A stretch of 11,592 nucleotides of DNA from an uncultured Oxalobacteraceae bacterium (GTDB taxonomy: Bacteria > Pseudomonadota > Gammaproteobacteria > Burkholderiales > Burkholderiaceae). The stretch is taken from positions 1 to 11,592 of the forward strand of contig CAMLDH010000094.1 of the NCBI GenBank assembly GCA_946478765.1, in the 5' to 3' direction. Made by a program: the position numbers and the translations under genes. Shown here piece after piece: positions 5,277 to 11,592 of this stretch; position 1 is the stretch's first letter; every line of letters starts with the position of its first letter. The notes below the pieces were generated by a model. It searched no databases and was not told the origin of the DNA. It saw nothing but the letters and a program-made list of their open reading frames with translations.

Positions 5277-6634
5277 CCGTTCTGCTTCTGATCGAAATCC
5301 TCATTTTGCTGGCGTCGGTCTATCTCGGTGCCGCTTTTCGCTTCATGGATAGCACATTTCCGTTTGTGCACAAGTTTGAAAATTTTTTGATGTCGGCATT
5401 TGCGTTTGCGTTTGCAATGATTTTCAGCATGAGCGCGCTGGGCATGTATCAAATCAATTTCAGAGAAGGCTTCAGGAACACTTTCCTCCGGCTCATGCCT
5501 TCCTGCATGCTGGGGTTTGTCCTTGTCACGCTGATCTTTTATTTATTGCCCGACCTTTATTTTGGACGCGGCATTCTGGGCCTTATCTTTATTATCGCGG
5601 CCTCTGGCATCCTGACCGTTCGCATCCTCTTTTTCAAATCGTCCCAAAATAAACTGTTGGAATCGCGCATCATTTTTTTAGGAGACGGCGCGTTAGCCCA
5701 AGAATGCAGTGATCTGGCAATGCATAATATTTTCTATCACAAATACAATATTGTCGGCTTCATTCCAGTGCTGGCGGAGGAACGCTGTGTGCCTTCCTCC
5801 GCCATATTGCCCCCCGACGTATCCTTGTACGCAACCGCGAAAAAATACGGTGCAAGTGAAATCGTGGTGTCCGTGCGCAATCGTCGTGGCGGAAACTTTC
5901 CGATTCAAGAATTACTGGAATGCAAGCTCAACGGCATCAAAGTGACCGACTCGTCCGAGTTCTTTGAGCGTGAAGCATGTCAGATCCGGGTTGACTCTCT
6001 TCAGCCCAGCTGGCTGGTCTTCGGCAATGGATTTGACCAAAGTTTTTTACGCGCTTTCGGCAAAAGAATTTTCGATCTTTTCGTCAGCCTCCTTATTTTC
6101 ATTGTATCGTTCCCCATCATGCTGATCACTGCGTTTCTGATCTACCTCGAAGATCGGACGCCCATTTTTTATAAGCAGGAAAGGGTCGGCAAGGATGGAC
6201 ATTCTTTCATGGTTCTGAAATTCCGCAGCATGCGCAACGACGCCGAAACGATAACCGGACCGCAATGGGCATCTACCGACGATCCCCGAACGACGAAAGT
6301 GGGACGCGTGATTCGCAAACTGAGAATCGACGAACTCCCGCAAATTCTGAATGTTCTCAAAGGCGAAATGAGTTTTGTCGGACCGCGTCCCGAAAGACCG
6401 CATTTTGTAGAGCAGCTTTGCGAGGAAGTTCCTTATTACAACATGAGGCACAGCCTCAAACCAGGCATCACCGGCATGGCGCAAGTGCGCTATCAGTATG
6501 GCGCATCGGTCGAGGACTCGATACAGAAACTCCAGTACGATTTGTACTATGTGAAAAATAACAGTTTGTTTTTGGACATACTGATACTGATCGATACGCT
6601 TCAAGTGGTCTTGCTGGGCAAGGGCAGCCGATGA
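5237..6634 (+). CDS. PEP-CTERM system-associated polyprenyl-phosphate sugar phosphotransferase (EpsB-type)
   Basis: A protein of 465 residues from an ATG with GGAG 6 nt upstream. The N-terminal half has about four membrane segments (roughly 13-34, 50-71, 90-105, 111-132). A Rossmann-like central part follows, with IIFLGDGALAQE (145-156) and GASEIVVSVRNRRGG (205-219). The C-terminal bacterial sugar transferase domain starts at KRIFDLFVSLLIF (277-289, with a membrane segment) and contains YKQERVGKDG, KFRSMRNDAE (328-337), RIDELPQ (363-369), SFVGPRPERPHFV (379-391) and the KPGITGMAQV stretch (409-418). This architecture is that of the initiating enzymes that move a sugar-1-phosphate from a nucleotide sugar to undecaprenyl phosphate at the inner membrane. 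The full-length form matches the EpsB-like family tied to PEP-CTERM/EpsH loci. The sugar cannot be told from sequence. PrsK begins 19 nt downstream. Confidence 0.93.
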   Translation: MLRISNHFVSKMVSVLLLIEILILLASVYLGAAFRFMDSTFPFVHKFENFLMSAFAFAFAMIFSMSALGMYQINFREGFRNTFLRLMPSCMLGFVLVTLIFYLLPDLYFGRGILGLIFIIAASGILTVRILFFKSSQNKLLESRIIFLGDGALAQECSDLAMHNIFYHKYNIVGFIPVLAEERCVPSSAILPPDVSLYATAKKYGASEIVVSVRNRRGGNFPIQELLECKLNGIKVTDSSEFFEREACQIRVDSLQPSWLVFGNGFDQSFLRAFGKRIFDLFVSLLIFIVSFPIMLITAFLIYLEDRTPIFYKQERVGKDGHSFMVLKFRSMRNDAETITGPQWASTDDPRTTKVGRVIRKLRIDELPQILNVLKGEMSFVGPRPERPHFVEQLCEEVPYYNMRHSLKPGITGMAQVRYQYGASVEDSIQKLQYDLYYVKNNSLFLDILILIDTLQVVLLGKGSR

Positions 6635-6639
6635 CGTGT

Positions 6640-6644
6640 GGGAG
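6640..6644 (+). promoter_or_regulatory. Ribosome binding site choosing the 6654 start of prsK
   Basis: GGGAG lies 9 nt before the ATG at 6654. The alternative in-frame GTG at 6636, one base after the sugar transferase stop, has only a weak purine stretch upstream and would add six residues to a protein that otherwise begins directly with a membrane helix. Confidence 0.5.
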
Positions 6645-6653
6645 CCATTCCAG

Positions 6654-8732
6654 ATGTTGACCGTCGCTGCCGCCTTTAGCTACTGGATCGCCGCCGCTGC
6701 ATTTTTTGCCCTGTTCGTATTGTTGGTCACCAGCTGGCGTGATCGCCTGCACGGGATGACATTTACAGGCGCCTGCCTTGTTACGGCATTTTGGGCGGCA
6801 ACGGTCGCCGCGCAGATCGCTTGGGGAAATACCTTATGGCTGCTGACGGACCTCCTTGAGATTGCCCGCAATGCGGGCTGGATGCTTTTTCTGCTCAGGC
6901 TGTTGAACCCGTCCCAACCAAAAACGACGCGACTCTCTTTTACATTCAAGCCTTTTGCAGGCGTTGTTGCAAGCTTGTATGCGGCGCTCTTGCTTGCGAC
7001 CATTTATACCCATCTGGAATTTGAATTCCTTCACGGCGCCATCGCCTTTTTAAGCGGCAGCGTCGGGCACGTCGCGCTGGCAGTGATCGGCATGCTTCTG
7101 GTTGAGCAGCTTTTCCGGAATACGTCCGAAAAACAGCGCTGGGGAATCAAGTTTGCGTGCTTTGGCATTGGCGGATTGTTCGCGTACGATTTTTATTTGT
7201 ACAGCGACGCAATGCTGTTCAGACAGGTCAATATAGAAATATGGACTGCGCGTGGATTGGTCAATGCATTGACCGTTCCGCTGATTGCCATATCGGCCGC
7301 ACGCAACCCCCAATGGTCCACCGGCATCGCGGTATCGCGCCGCATCCTGTTCCATTCCGCGGCACTGTTCGGCTCCGCCATCTACCTGCTGACCATGGCA
7401 GCGGCTGGCTACTACCTGCGTTTTTTTGGCGGCAGCTGGGGCAGCATCATGCAGGTGGCTTTCCTGTTTGGCGCCGGCGTCCTGCTTGTCGTGGTGCTGT
7501 TTTCCGGCTCGTTCCGGTCCAAACTTAAAGTATTTATCAGCAAGCATTTTTATCATTACAACTACGACTATCGGGAAGAATGGCTGCGCTTCACGCGCAT
7601 TCTGTCCAAAGAAGGACCCGGGCTGGAAGAGCGCGCGATTCAAGCCGTAGCAGAACTGGTCGAAAGTCCAGGCGGTGCGCTTTGCATCAGACGCGAATCC
7701 GGCTATTGCGAACCGGTCGCGCATTTGAACATGTCGTTGCCGGGCGAGGCAGAACCGGTAAGCGCTTCCTTTTGCCGGTTCCTCGAAGATAAGCAATGGG
7801 TAGTCGATCTGGAAGAATACGATGCGCATCCGGACCGATACGGCACAATGGTAATGCCGCAGTGGCTCAAAATTTTTCCGAATGCGCGGCTGGTGGTTCC
7901 GCTCATTTTGCACGGAAGCCTGTTCGGCTTTGTGGTGCTTGCGCAGCCTAGAAGTCAAATCAGGCTCAACTGGGAAGTGATCGACCTGCTCAAGATCGCC
8001 GGCAGCCAGGCGGCAAGCTATTTGGCACAACAGGATTCGGCGAATGCGCTGATGGTGGCGCGGCAGTTTGAATCCTTCAATCGCATGTCCACGTTCATGG
8101 TGCACGACTTGAAGAATCTGGTTTCGCAATTATCGTTGCTGATGTCGAACGCGGAAAAACACAAGGATAGTCCGGAGTTCCAGAGGGACATGCTCGATAC
8201 GGTGGACCACTCCGTGCAAAAGATGAAACTGCTGCTGCAGAAGCTGACCCGCAGCTCGTCGATCGAACGGCCCTCGCCTATTTTCATTGATAAACTGTTG
8301 AAACAGGCCGTGGCATCGAAGTCTGCCTTCGCACCGAAGCCGGCGCTGGAGATACGGGATGCCGATCTGATGGTATTCGCCAACTGGGAGCGCCTGGAAC
8401 GGGTCATCGGCCATCTCATTCAAAACGCCATTGAAGCAACTGTGAGCGACGGTCAGGTGACGATCCGCCTCATGCGGCAGGACGGCTCTGCAGTGGTCGA
8501 ACTCAAGGATACCGGGCAAGGCATGAGCGAGGAATTCATCCGTGAACGCCTGTTCAAACCGTTCGAGTCCACCAAATCGGCCGGCATGGGAATAGGCGTA
8601 TTCGAGAGCCGCGAATACATTCGCGAACTTGGCGGCAAACTCGAGGTCGCGAGCCGGCAATCGATTGGCACGACGTTTCGCGTGATTCTGCCACTCCATA
8701 CACATGATGATACGGCCTTGAAAGCCGCCTGA
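6654..8732 (+). CDS. prsK: XrtA/PEP-CTERM system membrane histidine kinase PrsK
   Basis: A protein of 692 residues from the ATG at 6654 (698 if GTG 6636 is used). About nine hydrophobic segments fill the first 285 residues, an unusual multi-pass sensor region. A soluble GAF-like part follows (about 325-460, ending VVPLILHGSLFGFVVLAQP). The kinase core shows the H-box MSTFMVHDLKN with His484 as phospho-acceptor, the N-box LIQNAIEA around Asn591, the G1 box DTGQGM (619-624) and the G2-type GMGIGVFESREYI (644-656). This domain order is that of PrsK, sensor of the PEP-CTERM/exosortase regulon; the ligand is unknown. It should phosphorylate PrsR, encoded 16 nt downstream. The sugar transferase just upstream suggests that export or envelope state feeds back on its own operon, which is inference. 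Confidence 0.93.
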   Translation: MLTVAAAFSYWIAAAAFFALFVLLVTSWRDRLHGMTFTGACLVTAFWAATVAAQIAWGNTLWLLTDLLEIARNAGWMLFLLRLLNPSQPKTTRLSFTFKPFAGVVASLYAALLLATIYTHLEFEFLHGAIAFLSGSVGHVALAVIGMLLVEQLFRNTSEKQRWGIKFACFGIGGLFAYDFYLYSDAMLFRQVNIEIWTARGLVNALTVPLIAISAARNPQWSTGIAVSRRILFHSAALFGSAIYLLTMAAAGYYLRFFGGSWGSIMQVAFLFGAGVLLVVVLFSGSFRSKLKVFISKHFYHYNYDYREEWLRFTRILSKEGPGLEERAIQAVAELVESPGGALCIRRESGYCEPVAHLNMSLPGEAEPVSASFCRFLEDKQWVVDLEEYDAHPDRYGTMVMPQWLKIFPNARLVVPLILHGSLFGFVVLAQPRSQIRLNWEVIDLLKIAGSQAASYLAQQDSANALMVARQFESFNRMSTFMVHDLKNLVSQLSLLMSNAEKHKDSPEFQRDMLDTVDHSVQKMKLLLQKLTRSSSIERPSPIFIDKLLKQAVASKSAFAPKPALEIRDADLMVFANWERLERVIGHLIQNAIEATVSDGQVTIRLMRQDGSAVVELKDTGQGMSEEFIRERLFKPFESTKSAGMGIGVFESREYIRELGGKLEVASRQSIGTTFRVILPLHTHDDTALKAA

Positions 8733-8748
8733 AAGCAAGAGGAATAAC

Positions 8749-10101
8749 GTGACACCGGATAAGAAAAAATTGCTTGTTATCGAAGACGATCCAGGCCTGC
8801 AAAAGCAATTGCGCTGGAGTTTCGATGCCTATGAAGTGCTGGTGGCCGGCGACCGCGAAAGTGCGCTGGCGCAGGTTCGGCGGCATGAACCGCCGGTCAT
8901 CACGATGGACCTCGGGCTACCGCCGGACCCGGATGGCGCGTCGGAGGGATTGGCGACACTGCGGCAAATCCTGGCGCTGGCGCCCGACACGAAAGTGATC
9001 GTCCTGTCGGGCAACCAGGACCGCGCCAATGCAGTAAAGGCGATCGGCATGGGCGCATACGATTTTCATCAAAAGCCGTTCGACCCTGAAATGCTGCGCC
9101 TGGTGATTGAACGGGCCGGTTACCTGCATACGCTACAGCAGGAGAACCGCCGCATGCTGCAAACGCAGAAGGACTCGCCGATGTCCGGCATCATCAGCCG
9201 CGATCCCGGCATGCTGAAAGTGTGCCGCAGCGTCGAGAAAGTGGCGCCCTCTTCCGCCACCGTCATGCTGCTGGGCCCTAGCGGCACAGGCAAGGAAGTG
9301 CTGGCCAAGGCGCTGCACCAATTGAGCCCGCGGCAGGACAAGCGTTTTGTCGCAATCAATTGCGCAGCGATCCCGGAAAACCTGCTGGAAAGCGAGTTGT
9401 TCGGCTATGAGAAAGGCGCCTTTACCGGCGCGGTCAAACAAACGCTGGGTAAAATCGAAACCGCCAACGGCGGCACCTTCTTTCTCGATGAAGTAGGTGA
9501 TCTGCCGATGGCTTTGCAGGCAAAACTCCTGCGCTTTCTGCAAGAGCGTGTGATTGAGCGCGTCGGCGGCCGTACCGAGATCCCGGTCGATGTACGGATC
9601 GTGTGTGCGACCCATCAGAACTTGAAAGAGCTGGCGGTTGCCGGACGCTTCCGCGAAGATCTTTACTACCGCCTGAGCGAGATCGTCGTGATGATCCCGC
9701 CGCTGAAAGAACGGATCGGCGATGCAGCGCTGCTGGCGCACCATTTCAAGAACAAATTCAGCGCCAAGGAGGGACGCGCCTTGCTGAACTTCAGCCCGGA
9801 AGCGCTGGCGACCATCGAAGCGTATCCATGGCCAGGCAACGTGCGCGAAATGGAAAACTGCATCAAGCGCGCGGTCATCATGGCGGACGGGCCGCAAATC
9901 GGCGCCGATGATCTTGGACTGTCGGCATTGCTGGCCGAAGAAGAACCGATCAACCTGCGTCAAGTACGCGACGAAGCCGGCTACAAAGCATTGGTGAAAG
10001 CGCTGGCGCGCGTGGATGGCAATATTGTCAAGGCAGCGGAATTACTGGGCATCAGCCGCCCGACGCTTTATGATCTGATGAGCCGGCATGGCATCAAGTG
10101 A
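8749..10101 (+). CDS. prsR: PEP-CTERM-box response regulator transcription factor PrsR (sigma-54 activator)
   Basis: A protein of 450 residues starting at GTG 8749, with AAGAGG 6 nt upstream; no better in-frame start exists because the receiver domain begins at once (LLVIEDD, 8-14). The receiver has phospho-acceptor Asp54 in ITMDLGLP, the switch residue Ser87 and Lys109. The AAA+ domain shows Walker A GPSGTGKE (176-183), the sigma-54-contacting GAFTGA loop (223-228) and Walker B GGTFFLDEVG (241-250), plus YYRLSEIVVMIPPLKER and WPGNVREMEN (361-370). A Fis-type helix-turn-helix lies at 424-448. It therefore activates sigma-54 promoters after phosphorylation, most likely by PrsK. The family is defined by coexistence with PEP-CTERM proteins, whose upstream -24/-12 boxes are the expected targets. 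No such promoter is evident in this window, so the targets probably lie elsewhere. Confidence 0.95.
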   Translation: MTPDKKKLLVIEDDPGLQKQLRWSFDAYEVLVAGDRESALAQVRRHEPPVITMDLGLPPDPDGASEGLATLRQILALAPDTKVIVLSGNQDRANAVKAIGMGAYDFHQKPFDPEMLRLVIERAGYLHTLQQENRRMLQTQKDSPMSGIISRDPGMLKVCRSVEKVAPSSATVMLLGPSGTGKEVLAKALHQLSPRQDKRFVAINCAAIPENLLESELFGYEKGAFTGAVKQTLGKIETANGGTFFLDEVGDLPMALQAKLLRFLQERVIERVGGRTEIPVDVRIVCATHQNLKELAVAGRFREDLYYRLSEIVVMIPPLKERIGDAALLAHHFKNKFSAKEGRALLNFSPEALATIEAYPWPGNVREMENCIKRAVIMADGPQIGADDLGLSALLAEEEPINLRQVRDEAGYKALVKALARVDGNIVKAAELLGISRPTLYDLMSRHGIK

Positions 10102-10149
10102 GCCGAGTTGGCGCATCGTCATCTTTCCCGCGAAGGTGGGAACACACAT

Positions 10150-11592
10150 ATGACCGATCTTGCTCACGAGCTCATTCTCCAGCGCGCGCTGCAAACGCCT
10201 GATGCGCAGGCCCTGACGCACGATGGACGCCAACTGAGCTACGCCGCTCTGGCCCAACAGGTTCAATCAACCGCGCACGCGTTGCTTGCCCTGGGACTAG
10301 GCCGCGGTGAACGTGTCGCGGTCTATCTTGAGAAGCGGCTGGAAACAGTGATCGCGCTATTCGGCGCGGCTGCCGCAGGCGGCGCGTTCGTACCGGTCAA
10401 TCCGCTGCTCAAGCCGCAACAGGTTGCGTACATACTCGGCGACTGCAATGTCAAGATTCTGGTGACCTCGGCAGACCGGCTGAACTTGCTTGCCGACGTC
10501 CTGCCGCAATGCGATGATCTGCACGCCATCGTGGTGGTCGGCGCCGCGGAAACGCTACCGAATTTTCCCGGACTGAATGTCGTGCGGTGGAGCGATGCAC
10601 TCGCTGCCACGGCATCGCGTCATGTTCACCGCAGCATCGACAGCGACATGGCGGCGATCCTTTACACCTCCGGCAGCACCGGCAAACCCAAAGGCGTGGT
10701 GCTGTCCCATCGCAATATCGTGGCAGGTGCGAAGAGCGTTGCAAGCTACCTCGATAACACCGCGCACGACCGGATTCTGTCGGTGCTGCCGTTGAGTTTC
10801 GACTATGGACTAAGCCAGCTCACCACTGCTTTTTGTGCCGGTGCATCGGTCGTTCTGATGAATTATCTTTTACCGGGGGATATCGTCAAGGCGGTTCACG
10901 AAGAGCGCATTACCGGCCTTGCCGCAGTGCCGCCGCTATGGATCCAACTGGCGCAGCACAAGCGGCTGGCGGAAGCGCCATTGCGCTACATTACCAATTC
11001 CGGTGGCGCGATGCCGCGCACCACGCTCGATCTGCTGCGCAAGGCGCTCCCCGCGACCAAGATCTATTTGATGTACGGCCTGACCGAAGCATTTCGCTCG
11101 ACCTTTCTGCCGCCATCCGAACTGGACCGGCGGCCCGACTCCATCGGCCGCGCGATTCCCAATGCGGAAGTGATGGTCGTGCGTGAAGACGGTACACCCT
11201 GCGCGGCGAATGAGCCGGGCGAACTCGTGCATCGCGGCGCGCTGGTTTCCCTCGGATACTGGAGCGATCCGGAAAAAACTGCTGAACGCTTCAAACCCGC
11301 CCCAGGTCACGCCGCAGGCATTCCGCTCACCGAGATCGCAGTCTGGTCGGGCGACACGGTGCGCAAGGATGATGAAGGCTTTCTGTACTTCATCGGCCGT
11401 CAGGACGACATGATCAAGGTGTCGGGATACCGCGTGAGTCCGACCGAGGTGGAGGAAGTCATCTACGCCCACGACATGGTGCAGGAAGCGGTTGCCATCG
11501 GCGTGCCACACCCGGTGCTCGGCCAGGCAATCGCCGTCGTTGCAGTACTGCGCAGCGGCCAAGCCGTGACGCCGCAGATGTTGATTAAAGAA
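10150..11592 (+). CDS. Exosortase A system-associated AMP-forming acyl-CoA ligase, 3' end cut by window edge
   Basis: The frame is open from the ATG at 10150 to the end of the window (481 residues, no stop), with a GGTGGG stretch 9 nt before the start. Adenylate-forming enzyme motifs are all in order: YTSGSTGKPKG (172-182), a YGLTE adenine-site motif (309-313), the conserved SGD at 400-402, and the hinge/A8 region GRQDDMIKVSGYR (416-428) followed by SPTEVEEVI. The catalytic A10 lysine should lie just past the cut, at the C-terminus. The protein would activate a carboxylic acid with ATP and pass it to CoA or to a carrier-protein phosphopantetheine. The gene is 48 nt behind prsR without an obvious terminator, so it is probably cotranscribed. 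Exosortase A loci typically contain such a ligase, often followed by a PLP-dependent decarboxylase. The acyl carrier protein at 1379-1630 is a plausible acceptor, which is inferred. Confidence 0.92.
   Translation, partial: MTDLAHELILQRALQTPDAQALTHDGRQLSYAALAQQVQSTAHALLALGLGRGERVAVYLEKRLETVIALFGAAAAGGAFVPVNPLLKPQQVAYILGDCNVKILVTSADRLNLLADVLPQCDDLHAIVVVGAAETLPNFPGLNVVRWSDALAATASRHVHRSIDSDMAAILYTSGSTGKPKGVVLSHRNIVAGAKSVASYLDNTAHDRILSVLPLSFDYGLSQLTTAFCAGASVVLMNYLLPGDIVKAVHEERITGLAAVPPLWIQLAQHKRLAEAPLRYITNSGGAMPRTTLDLLRKALPATKIYLMYGLTEAFRSTFLPPSELDRRPDSIGRAIPNAEVMVVREDGTPCAANEPGELVHRGALVSLGYWSDPEKTAERFKPAPGHAAGIPLTEIAVWSGDTVRKDDEGFLYFIGRQDDMIKVSGYRVSPTEVEEVIYAHDMVQEAVAIGVPHPVLGQAIAVVAVLRSGQAVTPQMLIKE

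Noticed and set aside
7050..8129. A 359-codon open frame on the minus strand inside prsK
   Set aside because: It is antisense to the clear transmembrane, GAF and H-box coding of prsK, has no recognisable domain, and is rich in His, Gln and Arg as expected of an antisense shadow.
9133..9963. A 276-codon open frame on the minus strand inside prsR
   Set aside because: It lies opposite the AAA+ core of PrsR, whose motifs are unmistakable. Its composition is again typical of an antisense shadow.
10102..10149. Possible terminator between prsR and the acyl-CoA ligase
   Set aside because: Only a 5-bp TTCCC/GGGAA pairing without a T-run is present, and the right arm overlaps the ligase ribosome binding site.

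Overview
The window looks like part of an exosortase A (XrtA/PEP-CTERM) exopolysaccharide region from a Gram-negative betaproteobacterium. Gene content and protein style recall Oxalobacteraceae-type genomes (Herminiimonas, Janthinobacterium and relatives), but this is a judgement from gene families and moderate-to-high GC, not a database match. Eleven protein genes are supported, seven leftward and four rightward, diverging from an AT-rich non-coding stretch of about 700 bp (4539-5236). The genes at both window edges are cut. No exosortase, PEP-CTERM substrate, tRNA, rRNA, CRISPR array or insertion sequence is visible.

Leftward unit (4538 down to 1). The first gene encodes an unfamiliar secreted-type protein with a twin-arginine-like N-terminus and a GYWKNH motif. 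It is followed by a PqqD-like small protein, an HprK-related kinase (type A), an NTP_transf_5-type nucleotidyltransferase, a small acyl carrier protein, exosortase-associated hydrolase 2 and exosortase-associated hydrolase 1 (cut at the edge). From pqqD-like to hydrolase 1 the genes overlap by 1-4 nt or are 2 nt apart, so they are almost certainly cotranscribed and translationally coupled. One of them appears to use a TTG start inside a TTGA overlap.

Rightward unit (5237 to the end). A PEP-CTERM/EpsB-type polyprenyl-phosphate sugar phosphotransferase is followed by the membrane histidine kinase PrsK, the sigma-54-type response regulator PrsR and an exosortase A-associated AMP-forming acyl-CoA ligase (cut at the right edge). 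Gaps are 19, 16 and 48 nt.

How it may fit together. The sugar transferase would start polysaccharide repeat-unit assembly on undecaprenyl phosphate. PrsK/PrsR would control sigma-54 promoters of the PEP-CTERM regulon. The acyl-CoA ligase, acyl carrier protein and two alpha/beta-hydrolase-fold proteins look like an acyl activation and transfer set of unknown product. The PqqD-like protein, HprK-like kinase, nucleotidyltransferase and Tat-type protein form a second sub-cassette resembling the tailoring part of some lasso-peptide clusters. I consider it the most interesting unexplained system here. The divergent intergenic region holds a tandem 15-bp repeat with nested palindromes, a 12-bp perfect palindrome and a 16-bp direct repeat, any of which could be regulatory.
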